Source: Chloroflexota bacterium
Lineage (GTDB): Bacteria > Chloroflexota > Anaerolineae > Anaerolineales > Villigracilaceae
NCBI GenBank assembly: GCA_016219545.1
Contig: JACRMH010000020.1
Span: 1 to 64,000 of the forward strand
Reading direction: 5' to 3'
Length of the DNA: 64,000 bases
Shown here: positions 31,724-40,131 of the stretch, piece by piece
Position numbering within the stretch: the first letter of the stretch is position 1
How the letters are laid out: each line of letters starts with the position of its first letter
The notes under the pieces: model-generated
The model's database searches: none
What the model saw: the letters and a program-made list of their open reading frames with translations, nothing else
Told to the model about the DNA's origin: nothing
Translations under genes and position numbers: made by a program

Positions 31724-32743
31724 ATGTATATCTGTGTATTAACAAGTGTTCCTGATGCAAATGATATTCCATACGACCCATCGCCTTATATGAACGGGTT
31801 CCGTTGGAAGCAGCATATTGTGGGACCAAAGAATGTAGAAAAACAAATTCGTGATCTGATGGATGAAGGAGTCGATGCTTTCATCAACTTGTGTGATGGT
31901 ACCCCTGATGATGGATTGTCAGGCATTGCTCTGGTTCATGCACTTGAAAAATATAATGCAGCCTTCACTGGCGCAGATTCGAAATTCTTCGATCCAACCC
32001 GCGATGAAATGAAGAATGCTGCGCGGCGCGTGTCTGTGCCCACGCCGAGTTGGATGTTTGTAAACCGCGTTGAGGATGCTGAAAAAGTAACAAAGCGCTT
32101 GAACTTCCCGATGTTGGTCAAGCCGCCTCACGGGTATGCCAGTGTGGGGATTCGCCGCAATTCCCGGGTTGAGACCATAGAACAGTTGCGCGAACAATTG
32201 CAGTTGGAGATCGATGAGTTTGGTCGTGCATTGATCGAAGAGTTCATTGACGGGCGCGAATTCACCTGCCTGGTTGCGGAAAACCCCAATGACCCCGGAA
32301 AAACACTTACATTTACTCCTGTCGAATTCATATTCCCCAAGGGTGAATCCTTTAAACATTATGATATGAAGTGGGTTGAGTATGAAAAGATGTCCGTGGC
32401 GGTGGTCAATGATCCGAAGATCAATAAAGTACTGCGCGAACAGACCGTCCGTGTCTTTAAGGAATTGGGCGGTAACGGATATGCTCGTTGTGATTATCGC
32501 ATGAGCGCCGATGGCACGATCTACATGTTGGAGATCAACCCCAATTGCGGTATTTTCTATCCTCCCACCGAACCTGGCTCTGCGGATTTCTCACTTCTCA
32601 ACGATCCGGTTAATCACACCAAATTCATGAAATTGATCATCCGCAATGCTCAAAACAGACGAACTCGCATTGCCGCTGAAAAAATTGCAAAACGCCAGAC
32701 TCGTAAGCGTGTCATTGAAGTTGAACAGATGGCGTACAGCTAA
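31724..32743 (+). CDS. ATP-grasp protein, D-Ala-D-Ala ligase-like
   Basis: The 339-aa protein resembles D-Ala-D-Ala ligases in its ATP-grasp core: FPMLVKPPHGYASVGI (ATP lysine and glycine-rich loop), IEEFIDGREFTCLV, YARCDYR and the Mg-binding MLEINPNCGIF. The N-terminal third has INLCDGTPDDGL in place of the GGxSxEH start of true Ddl enzymes, and a true ddl is present at 49249. It therefore probably joins another carboxylate and amine, for example a dipeptide or an unusual amino acid. The ATG follows AAAGGA. Confidence 0.8.
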   Translation: MYICVLTSVPDANDIPYDPSPYMNGFRWKQHIVGPKNVEKQIRDLMDEGVDAFINLCDGTPDDGLSGIALVHALEKYNAAFTGADSKFFDPTRDEMKNAARRVSVPTPSWMFVNRVEDAEKVTKRLNFPMLVKPPHGYASVGIRRNSRVETIEQLREQLQLEIDEFGRALIEEFIDGREFTCLVAENPNDPGKTLTFTPVEFIFPKGESFKHYDMKWVEYEKMSVAVVNDPKINKVLREQTVRVFKELGGNGYARCDYRMSADGTIYMLEINPNCGIFYPPTEPGSADFSLLNDPVNHTKFMKLIIRNAQNRRTRIAAEKIAKRQTRKRVIEVEQMAYS

Positions 32744-32747
32744 GACT

Positions 32748-32778
32748 AAAATGGACACGTAAAACGTGTCCATTTTTT
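32748..32778 (+). terminator. Terminator after the ATP-grasp gene
   Basis: AAAATGGACACGT and ACGTGTCCATTTT form a 13-bp perfect stem around AAA, followed by TT. Confidence 0.88.
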
Positions 32779-32901
32779 ATATATGCGGACTGCATGTGCG
32801 CAAGCGGGATGTCAGGACCTGTAAATGGTAATGGATTTTGGTTTGGGGTTAAAATAATCGTCAAAGGTTCCTTGTTTGTATAAACATTATCCAGAATTCT
32901 T

Positions 32902-34491
32902 ATGACCGAACTTGAATTGCTTGAAAAATTCGAACCTGTGCTTTGCTTTGCCAAAAGCGAACGCTTTTTTCCGATGGCAGTAGAATCATATTTGGAAAAA
33001 TGCTCGATCTTTCCAAGCGGTCCGCTCGGAGTGACTGAGTCTCTAGTGCATTTCAATGAGCCAATGATCAAACGGATTGGCGAGTTGAAAAATGAACAGC
33101 ATTACTTGCGTTTTGTAAATAAACCTTTGAACGACTCCGACGCCTGGCTTTGGTGGGGCGTGCTTTCGGCGGCCGGAATCGCAGGAGGGTGGTCTGTCAT
33201 GGGTTTGCCAGGTGTGGAAATGATCGTTGCGCTTTCGATTATCTCTGCGTTGATCCTCTTTATGCTGGCATCCCCAATCAGGCTGCGGATTATCCCAGCT
33301 GCACTCGCGGCATTGTTCTTTATTTCGCTTGAGATTGCGCCGGTCTGGTTCTTCCTTCATCCCCGGGATTTCATAAGCATTACAACAGAATATCTTATTC
33401 TCCTTCCGATTTATTTGATCGCTCTTTTTTATCTTTCCGTGCGCACGATGAAATTCATTCTTGACCATGTCATTCCCGAAGGCCCTGGAATGGTTATGGA
33501 TGTACTTTCACAGGCCACTGAAACTATTGCCAGGGAAGCCTATTTTCAATATGCAAAAATTCTGGAAACCAGTCCTGAGCCTTTATATTATGGGCGTGTC
33601 TTAAGTGTAATGGATGAGCAAAAAAACGAGTGGACGATTTTACAATATCATTTCTTTTATGCTTTCAATGATTGGCGTCTTGCGGCGAATGGTATGAACC
33701 ATCATGAAGGCGATTGGGAGATGGCGGCTGTTTATCTTAAGAATAATTTGCCTTATGCAGTTTTGCTCTCCCAGCACGGCGCTGGCAATATTGAAAAATG
33801 GGAAACGGCTATCAAGGCTGTGGGTGGAGATGGAAATCCCACGACGCATCCGGTCATTTATGTTGCATTGGGATCACATGCCAATTACAGCAGACCGGAA
33901 GTCATCCGATCTCCGAGCATGTATAAACCCGGGCGATTACAGCGCTTCCTTTTCTGGACCGATGGACTGATCCACTATCTATTTTTATTGCTCAACCCGG
34001 ATCAAAAAGCGCGCACCATCGCTATGAAAGAGATCAAGATAAAGCGGACGAAACTGCTTGCAGAAGATTCTCTCGTATATATGCGTGATCAAACCGACCG
34101 TTATATAGTCAGCTTACCATTGGAGATCGCTTCTGGTGATGGTTTTTGTATAGGGGTGAGAGGGAATGATAAAGCGAACAAGCTTCATTCGAGCAATTAC
34201 CTCAAGCGGGTGATGTCTAATCGTCAAACAACCCGGCCTAAAGTCATGGAATGGAAGCGTGTGCTATTGAATTCTGAGCCTGATTGGGTACAATATAAAG
34301 GATTGTGGGGTGTTAAGAGTCTACTGAAAGATGAATCAGGTCCGCCTGGACCTAAATGGGAAAAACTGGAAAAGGGACAGGTTGGCGTGAAGGAACGTGT
34401 ACGTTGGAGCTGTCCGCTTGATTGGCTCGCAGAATTGGAAAAGATCAAACATCAACAAGGAGAAAACAATGTCCATTCCACTAATTCTTGA
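32902..34491 (+). CDS. Membrane protein with Vps62-like domain
   Basis: The 529-aa protein has an N-terminal soluble part (1-75), four hydrophobic helices (about 80-185), then a domain with ILQYHFFYAFNDWR, NHHEGDWEM and YVALGSHANYS. Those segments match the Vps62/DUF946 group found in plants, fungi and bacteria, whose function is poorly known. The His, Asp and Glu in NHHEGDWE and SHANY could bind metal. The last 23 bp overlap the next gene, so the two proteins are probably made together. Rare in this setting and of unknown role. Confidence 0.7.
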   Translation: MTELELLEKFEPVLCFAKSERFFPMAVESYLEKCSIFPSGPLGVTESLVHFNEPMIKRIGELKNEQHYLRFVNKPLNDSDAWLWWGVLSAAGIAGGWSVMGLPGVEMIVALSIISALILFMLASPIRLRIIPAALAALFFISLEIAPVWFFLHPRDFISITTEYLILLPIYLIALFYLSVRTMKFILDHVIPEGPGMVMDVLSQATETIAREAYFQYAKILETSPEPLYYGRVLSVMDEQKNEWTILQYHFFYAFNDWRLAANGMNHHEGDWEMAAVYLKNNLPYAVLLSQHGAGNIEKWETAIKAVGGDGNPTTHPVIYVALGSHANYSRPEVIRSPSMYKPGRLQRFLFWTDGLIHYLFLLLNPDQKARTIAMKEIKIKRTKLLAEDSLVYMRDQTDRYIVSLPLEIASGDGFCIGVRGNDKANKLHSSNYLKRVMSNRQTTRPKVMEWKRVLLNSEPDWVQYKGLWGVKSLLKDESGPPGPKWEKLEKGQVGVKERVRWSCPLDWLAELEKIKHQQGENNVHSTNS

Positions 34492-35419
34492 AGTAGCAGT
34501 TGGTCTTATTGTTGTGTACTATATATTAGGTTCCGTTGTTTCGCTGGTTACGCAGTGGATCAATGAAGTGCTTGAGTCACGGGGCAAGGCTTTGGAGCAA
34601 TATCTTGTTAAATTGGTCGGTGAGCATCCGGAAAATAAATACCTGAATGATCTTGTCAATCTTCCTCAATTGCAAGCGCTTCGCCCGATCCGATATAAGG
34701 GAATTTTGAGCATATTTTCCTCCACTACGGAACCTAAAAAACTCGAGAAAGTTCCCGTCTCAACTTTGGTGGATGCCTATTTTGATATTGCAGGTTTTAC
34801 ATCCAAGAAAGAAATGGATTTGTTACAGTTGGCGGAATTGGTGGATAAACTTCCTGATTCAGATGGGAAGAAGGCCTTCATCAACTGGATCAACCAGGGC
34901 GTGACCAAGATCGATGATTTGAAGACCCGTACCTCTGCCTACTTCACAGGACTCATGGATCAAGCTGCTGCCACCTTCCGCGCTCGTGCCAGAAGTTTTG
35001 TGATCATGCTTTCCATTGGCGTGACTGTTTTGTTTGGCACAGACACGATCCAGCTGGCCAAGGCTTTATGGACAAGTGCAGAATTGCGCGCCATTGCCGC
35101 CGCCCAGGCTGATGCGGTTGTTGCGCGCGAAGGCGCAAATGCAGATTTGTCTCACCTGCTTGAAAGCCTCGGTGAGTTTTCGATCAAGATCGGCTGGTGG
35201 CAGACTCAACAATTCCCGCAAAGTTCGGCCTGGCAGGAATGGGCCGTGTTTATTTTGTTGAAGGTGCTTGGGTTGGCTATTACTGCCGCGGCAGTCTCGC
35301 AGGGATCCTCCTTCTGGTATGACCTCTTGAAGAAGATCACATCGCCTGCTACAAGCAGCAGTAGCAGCAAGAGTAGCGGAGGAGGGAGCAGCAGCATGAG
35401 TACCAGTAGTAGCGGATAA
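34469..35419 (+). CDS. Hypothetical membrane protein with Ser/Gly tail
   Basis: The 316-aa protein has a first helix at about 5-30 (LILEVAVGLIVVYYILGSVV), a soluble helical region (about 35-185), one helix with FVIMLSIGVTVLFGTD, another near 265-285 and a low-complexity Ser/Gly tail of about 30 residues. I recognise no family. It starts at ATG 34469 behind AAGGAG, inside the end of the Vps62-like gene, and is followed by a strong terminator; the two genes form a unit. Confidence 0.7.
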   Translation: MSIPLILEVAVGLIVVYYILGSVVSLVTQWINEVLESRGKALEQYLVKLVGEHPENKYLNDLVNLPQLQALRPIRYKGILSIFSSTTEPKKLEKVPVSTLVDAYFDIAGFTSKKEMDLLQLAELVDKLPDSDGKKAFINWINQGVTKIDDLKTRTSAYFTGLMDQAAATFRARARSFVIMLSIGVTVLFGTDTIQLAKALWTSAELRAIAAAQADAVVAREGANADLSHLLESLGEFSIKIGWWQTQQFPQSSAWQEWAVFILLKVLGLAITAAAVSQGSSFWYDLLKKITSPATSSSSSKSSGGGSSSMSTSSSG

Positions 35420-35429
35420 GTTTAAAATA

Positions 35430-35467
35430 AAAAATTCCCGAGTTCTTCAAGAACTCGGGAATTTTTT
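35430..35467. terminator. Bidirectional terminator
   Basis: AAATTCCCGAGTTCTT and AAGAACTCGGGAATTT form a long perfect stem with A and T runs outside. It serves the converging membrane-protein and methyltransferase genes. Confidence 0.9.
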
Positions 35468-36368
35468 ATTTGGATGACCATCTTGCGTAAACAGCTTGCG
35501 AAAGTAATCTGTTCGCGCTTGTTTCTCTTGTAACCAGTTCGCCGTAATCCATATTTCCCTTATGCTTTTTCATCATTTCATCGAGTGCTTGCGCCACGTG
35601 AATTGCGGAGGCGCGCACCGCGTATAAAGTTGCAATCACAAATAATGGATTATCGCTTAAGCAAGCACGGCAGATCTCGAATAAATTCGGCAGGGACTTA
35701 TACACTTCCCATACTTCGCCTTTTGGCCCGCGCCCAAACTTTGGCGGGTCGAGAATGATGCCGTCATATTTCATGCCACGCTTTTCTTCGCGCTGCATAT
35801 ATTTAATGGCATCTTCCACGATCCAGCGGATGGGTTTATCACTTAAGCCAGATAAAGCTTGGTTTTCGCGTGCCCAGCCAACAGACTTTTTAGATGCATC
35901 CACATGAGTCACTTGTGCGCCGGCCGCGGCTGCCGCAAGAGATGCCAGACCGGTATACCCAAATAGGTTGAGCACTTTCACGGGGCGAGTCTCTTTTTGG
36001 ATGAGATCAGCCATAAAGTCCCAGTGTGATCCGACTTCGGGGAAGACGCCAAGGTGTCGTCCGGGAGTTGTCATCACCTCGAATTTAAGGTCGCCTACTT
36101 TAGGTAGGGGATATGTCATTTCCCATTTATCAGGTAATTTCTTTTTTTCCACCCAATGACCACCGCTTTCTTCTGCGGTTGGTTGAAAGACTGCGTGAGC
36201 ATTATTCCATTCTGATAAAGGCAAAGCGCGTGACCACATGGCCTGTGACTCAGGTCGTGCAAAAATATATTTGCCAAAGCGTTCGAGTTTTAATCCATCG
36301 CCAGAGTCAAGTAATTCATAATCTTGCCAGTTTGTGGCTTCGAGCAGAGTGAAGGGGGAGGTTTGCAT
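35466..36368 (-). CDS. RlmI-like class I rRNA methyltransferase
   Basis: The 300-aa protein is a SAM-dependent methyltransferase of the RlmI/RlmK (YccW) group. The SAM site is VLNLFGYTGLASLAAAAAG with VDASKKSV after it, and the catalytic motif is ILDPPKFGRG. The N-terminal PUA domain of RlmI is absent; instead there is a short beta-rich region (YELLDSGDGLKLERFG). Target is probably a cytosine or guanine of 23S rRNA, by family. Confidence 0.85.
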   Translation of the reverse strand: MQTSPFTLLEATNWQDYELLDSGDGLKLERFGKYIFARPESQAMWSRALPLSEWNNAHAVFQPTAEESGGHWVEKKKLPDKWEMTYPLPKVGDLKFEVMTTPGRHLGVFPEVGSHWDFMADLIQKETRPVKVLNLFGYTGLASLAAAAAGAQVTHVDASKKSVGWARENQALSGLSDKPIRWIVEDAIKYMQREEKRGMKYDGIILDPPKFGRGPKGEVWEVYKSLPNLFEICRACLSDNPLFVIATLYAVRASAIHVAQALDEMMKKHKGNMDYGELVTRETSANRLLSQAVYARWSSK

Positions 36369-36422
36369 GGGGTTAATACCTAAAGGTTAATTAAATGGTA
36401 AGGAAATGACCATTCATTTCAC

Positions 36423-36450
36423 TTGATTTTTGTCCACAACGTTGTATAAT
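36423..36450 (+). promoter_or_regulatory. dcw cluster promoter
   Basis: TTGATT (36423-36428) and a perfect TATAAT (36445-36450) are 16 bp apart. It is the first clear promoter before mraZ and should drive much of the cluster. Confidence 0.7.
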
Positions 36451-36480
36451 GTGGTAAGAAGTGGTAAAAAATGGTAGACG
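36451..36480 (+). promoter_or_regulatory. MraZ box: three 10-bp direct repeats
   Basis: GTGGTAAGAA, GTGGTAAAAA and ATGGTAGACG repeat with exact 10-bp spacing directly after the -10 element. MraZ proteins bind arrays of short G-rich repeats with about one-turn spacing upstream of their own gene, so this is the expected autoregulatory operator. The word here is (G/A)TGGTA rather than the E. coli TGGG. Confidence 0.75.
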
Positions 36481-36530
36481 AGCGCCGGGTCATTCCGGCG
36501 TTCGTTGCATTAAAAGGATAATTAGCACAT

Positions 36531-36977
36531 ATGTTCATAGGTAACTACCAACACAATCTCGATGACAAAGGGCGCTTGATGATTCCAGCGCGCTTTCGTG
36601 ATTTGTTGGCTGGCGGCGCTTTCATTACACAAGGCTTTGATAAATGCCTCATGGTGATGACGGAGTCCTATTTCAAACAGGTCTATGAGCGTATTGAAGC
36701 CATGAACCTTGCTGATCCTACCGCGCGTCTCCTCCGCCGTTTGATCTTGTCCAATGCTTATCAAGTTGAAACAGATAAAGTCGGACGCATTCTTGTACCA
36801 CAAAACTTGCGCACGTTCCTTGGCATCGAGAATGGTGAATTAACTGTGGCAGGGCAGGGCGAATATTTTGAAGTGTGGACGCCTGCTTTGTGGAGTGAGC
36901 AAATGACTCAACTTCAGGATACCGAAGCTAACAACGCACGCTTCTCCACGCTTGATCTTTCAAAACCAGCCAACTAA
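36531..36977 (+). CDS. mraZ: Transcriptional regulator MraZ
   Basis: MraZ is a ring-forming DNA-binding protein that controls the dcw cluster. The 148-aa protein has two AbrB-like swapped-hairpin domains, each with the DxxxR motif: LDDKGR at about 10-15 and TDKVGR at about 82-87. FIGNYQHNLD and RFRDLL are typical. It is the first gene after the MraZ box. A strong hairpin separates it from rsmH. Confidence 0.95.
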   Translation: MFIGNYQHNLDDKGRLMIPARFRDLLAGGAFITQGFDKCLMVMTESYFKQVYERIEAMNLADPTARLLRRLILSNAYQVETDKVGRILVPQNLRTFLGIENGELTVAGQGEYFEVWTPALWSEQMTQLQDTEANNARFSTLDLSKPAN

Positions 36978-36979
36978 AT

Positions 36980-37027
36980 TATGCTCTTGCCGCCGTATTT
37001 GGCGGCGAGGACGCCGCCAAGAGCATA
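36980..37027 (+). promoter_or_regulatory. Strong hairpin between mraZ and rsmH
   Basis: TATGCTCTTG and CAAGAGCATA close a structure whose interior has GCCGCC/GGCGGC and CGCCGCC words. It fills the whole gap. No T run follows, so it is more likely a processing or attenuating structure, or a repeat, than a terminator. Confidence 0.6.
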
Positions 37028-37030
37028 GTT

Positions 37031-37945
37031 ATGGAACACAAACCTGTACTTTACAAAGAGATTATACACGCACTGCAACCTCAAAGCGGTGGTCATTATG
37101 TGGATGGCACTTTGGGCGCGGGCGGTCACGCTCGCGGGATCTTGGAGGCTTGCACGCCGGATGGGCAATTGCTGGGTCTGGATGTTGACCCTCATGCGCT
37201 GGCGCTTTCTCGTGAGACCTTGGCTCCTTACGATGGGCGAATTCATCTCGTGCAGGCCTCCTATATCACCATCACACAACAACTCGCCGCGTTGAAATGG
37301 GATTTTGTAGACGGTATCGTGCTTGACCTAGGCGCTTCATCCATGCAGTTCGATAATGCCGAACGCGGATTTTCATTCATGCAGGATGGTCCGCTCGACA
37401 TGCGCTTTGGTTCGAACGCATTTCAAAGCGCTGAGGATATTGTCAATACCTATGATGAACGTGATCTCGCGGATTTGATCTTCCGTTATGGCGAAGACCG
37501 CGATGCGCGAAGGATCGCGAAAGCCATCGTGATGAACAGACCGCTTCGCACTACCCGGGAACTGGTCGCTGTGATCGAGAAGGCATCTCCCCGAAGAGGG
37601 GATCGCACACACCCGGCGACGCAAACTTTCCAGGCTTTGCGGATCGCCGTCAACGAGGAACTTGCATCAGTGGAGAGTGTGCTTCCGCAAGCTGTGGCAG
37701 CTCTCAGGTCAGGTGGAAGATGCGCGGTGATCTCCTTCCACTCGCTGGAAGATCGAATAGTCAAAGACTATTTTAGAGAACAAAGCAAGGAGCTGGTCAA
37801 TCCGCCTTATGAAAGAATTTATGAAGTGGAACGCAAGGCTGTTGTGGAAATCATAAATAAGAAGCCGATCGTAGCTTCTGATGAAGAAGTAAAAGATAAC
37901 CCGAGAGCGCGCAGCGCAAAACTTAGAGTGATAGAGAAACTATGA
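37031..37945 (+). CDS. rsmH: 16S rRNA m4C1402 methyltransferase RsmH
   Basis: RsmH (MraW) methylates N4 of C1402 in 16S rRNA. The 304-aa protein has the SAM loop VDGTLGAGGHARGIL, the motif GIVLDLGASSMQFD, and the family's HPATQTFQALRIAVNEEL and ISFHSLEDRIVK segments. It overlaps the ftsL start by 4 bp. Confidence 0.97.
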   Translation: MEHKPVLYKEIIHALQPQSGGHYVDGTLGAGGHARGILEACTPDGQLLGLDVDPHALALSRETLAPYDGRIHLVQASYITITQQLAALKWDFVDGIVLDLGASSMQFDNAERGFSFMQDGPLDMRFGSNAFQSAEDIVNTYDERDLADLIFRYGEDRDARRIAKAIVMNRPLRTTRELVAVIEKASPRRGDRTHPATQTFQALRIAVNEELASVESVLPQAVAALRSGGRCAVISFHSLEDRIVKDYFREQSKELVNPPYERIYEVERKAVVEIINKKPIVASDEEVKDNPRARSAKLRVIEKL

Positions 37946-38409
37946 ACATACAAAACGTAAACCATCTTGTGCATGCTTATAAGGTTGCTCCCTGGCGGGT
38001 ACAGCGCCAGTGGATCGGTACTGTGTTGATCGTTGTGATCGCACTTGCCATGATCTCTGCCATTTTCCTGGATGTGTCTTCGCGGACTGCTCTTGCCGGG
38101 CGCGAGATCCTCGCATTGACCGCTTCGATCAGCACCAGCCAGAAGAATAGTGGAGATTTGCAAACTCAGCTCGCCTTACTCACTTCAGCCAGTGTAATGG
38201 AGCAGCGTGCTCAAGACCTTGGATTCCACGCCGTGGAAACAGCCGATATGGAGTATGTGATCGTGCCGGGCTATACAGCTCCTAGCCCTAAAATTTTATC
38301 TTCTTCGTCGGTTCCGCAATTGAGCGCATTAAGCATCCCGCCGGAATATAACGAATCCTTATTTGAATGGTTGGACAAAAAACTCGCGTCTTCTACAAGA
38401 GGCCAGTAA
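37942..38409 (+). CDS. ftsL: FtsL/DivIC-like division protein
   Basis: The 155-aa protein sits in the ftsL position, between rsmH and ftsI, and has the right plan: a short basic cytoplasmic tail, one membrane helix (about 26-46) and a helical region of coiled-coil type (about 55-95, TASISTSQKNSGDLQTQLALL). FtsL sequences are poorly conserved, so the call rests on position and topology. The tail beyond residue 110 is longer than usual and Ser/Pro-rich. The stop overlaps the ftsI ATG (TAATG). Confidence 0.75.
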   Translation: MNIQNVNHLVHAYKVAPWRVQRQWIGTVLIVVIALAMISAIFLDVSSRTALAGREILALTASISTSQKNSGDLQTQLALLTSASVMEQRAQDLGFHAVETADMEYVIVPGYTAPSPKILSSSSVPQLSALSIPPEYNESLFEWLDKKLASSTRGQ

Positions 38410-40130
38410 TGAGACAGCAGTATGCCCGCCGAACACAGCTCATCATAGCGATCATGGGGTTTGTTGCGTTTGCCATTATTTTTCAAATGGTGCGCATCCA
38501 GAACAGCAGTCAGGCGCCGGACTTTCTGGGTTTGGGAGATGGTTTTCAATATGAGTGGAAAACAGTTTTCCCCGACCGTGGTGAGATCTATGATCGGAAT
38601 GGGCATCTTTTGGCCGGGAACAAAACCGTCTATGAAATTACCGTAGACTTGAACACCGTTAAGTCCCCTGAAACCATCGCCAGTACATTAAGCCGTGAGC
38701 TTGGTTCGGATTATGCTATGGTCTTAGATCAAATTCAAAACCCGGATCCGGGGATCGTTTCTGTGACAGTAGCCAATCCTGTTGACCAACAGGACGGGCT
38801 GAGACTTGTTGAACTAACGAATAACGATGTAACCGGTGATTTGAGAGGCTTGAATTTCATTAAACATCCCAAGCGAAGTTACCCTGAAAATTCCCTCGCT
38901 TCGAATGTGATCGGTTATGTCAATGGCGATGGATTGGGTTATTTCGGCGTTGAAGAAAAATATAACAACATCCTTGCCGGAAATGCCGTGCCGGTTGCCG
39001 TCCCTGTTGACCCGAATAAGGTTTCTGAAATTCCACATATCCCGAATGGAACCACGCTGATCCTTACCCTAAACCGTGACTTGCAAGCCTCGGCCGAAAA
39101 GATATTGGATGATGCGATTTCCAAATACGGTGCAACACGCGGAACGATTGTCATCATGGACCCTCAGACCGGTGAATTGCTCACCATGGCATCCACTCGG
39201 CGCATGAATTTAAATCAGATCTGGGATTACGGTTCCACCTTCGATAATGCCAGTGATTACAATCCTGCGATTTCAATACCCTACGAGCCTGGCTCAGTTC
39301 TTAAAATCCTAACCATGGCCGCCGCGTTGGACAGCGGTACAGTCACACCCGGCACAACTTATATGGACACCGGTGTCATCTATGTCGGCGGCGTTCCCAT
39401 TCAAAATTGGGACAGGAATCCGTGGGGCATACAGGATATGACCGGTTGTTTACAGCATTCATTGAATGTCTGTATGGCCACTCTTTCCACATCAATGGGA
39501 GCAACCACTTTCTATAGTTACATGGATAAGTTCGGTCTGGGTCATCTCACAGGTGTGGATATGGGTGGGGAAGCCGCAGGCAGACTCAAGATCCCGGGTG
39601 ATGGAGATTGGTATCCTGTTGACCTCGGCACGAATGCCTTCGGTCAAGGTGTGGCCGTCACGCCTATTCAGATCATGACCGCCGCATCAGCCATCGCCAA
39701 TCATGGAAATAGTGTTACGCCGCATGTGTTGTACGCAACTGTGCGTCACGAACGTCAATACAAATCGGATGCAGTATTTTCTGGCTCGCCTATTTCCGCT
39801 CAAACAGCAGATACCCTCAATGAAATGCTCGCCAACTCGCTTGAGTTTGAAGGGTCAATGGCTTTGGTCGAAGGTTACCGCATCGCTGGCAAGACCGGTA
39901 CAGCTCAGATCCCGGGCGAATATGAAACAGATGCAACCAATGCCTCCTTCATCGGTTGGGGCCCGGTGGACGATCCGAAGTTTATGATCTACGTTTGGCT
40001 TGAACGACCTACCGCATCTATTTGGGGCTCTGAAACCGCTGCCCCTGTCTTCGCTCAAATGGCGGAGAAAACGATCCTCCTCTTGAACATTCCTCCTGAT
40101 TCTGTTCGGAAACAGATCGCCCAACAATAA
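38409..40130 (+). CDS. ftsI: Septal transpeptidase FtsI (class B PBP)
   Basis: FtsI cross-links septal peptidoglycan with FtsW. The 573-aa protein has a single N-terminal helix (about 10-30), the PBP dimer domain (about 45-210) and the transpeptidase domain with S296-x-x-K299 (EPGSVLK), S351-x-N353 and K495-T-G. The longer frame from 38367 is rejected because the ATG at 38409 overlaps the ftsL stop, as in the rest of the cluster. No PASTA domain is present. Confidence 0.95.
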   Translation: MRQQYARRTQLIIAIMGFVAFAIIFQMVRIQNSSQAPDFLGLGDGFQYEWKTVFPDRGEIYDRNGHLLAGNKTVYEITVDLNTVKSPETIASTLSRELGSDYAMVLDQIQNPDPGIVSVTVANPVDQQDGLRLVELTNNDVTGDLRGLNFIKHPKRSYPENSLASNVIGYVNGDGLGYFGVEEKYNNILAGNAVPVAVPVDPNKVSEIPHIPNGTTLILTLNRDLQASAEKILDDAISKYGATRGTIVIMDPQTGELLTMASTRRMNLNQIWDYGSTFDNASDYNPAISIPYEPGSVLKILTMAAALDSGTVTPGTTYMDTGVIYVGGVPIQNWDRNPWGIQDMTGCLQHSLNVCMATLSTSMGATTFYSYMDKFGLGHLTGVDMGGEAAGRLKIPGDGDWYPVDLGTNAFGQGVAVTPIQIMTAASAIANHGNSVTPHVLYATVRHERQYKSDAVFSGSPISAQTADTLNEMLANSLEFEGSMALVEGYRIAGKTGTAQIPGEYETDATNASFIGWGPVDDPKFMIYVWLERPTASIWGSETAAPVFAQMAEKTILLLNIPPDSVRKQIAQQ

Positions 40131-40131
40131 C

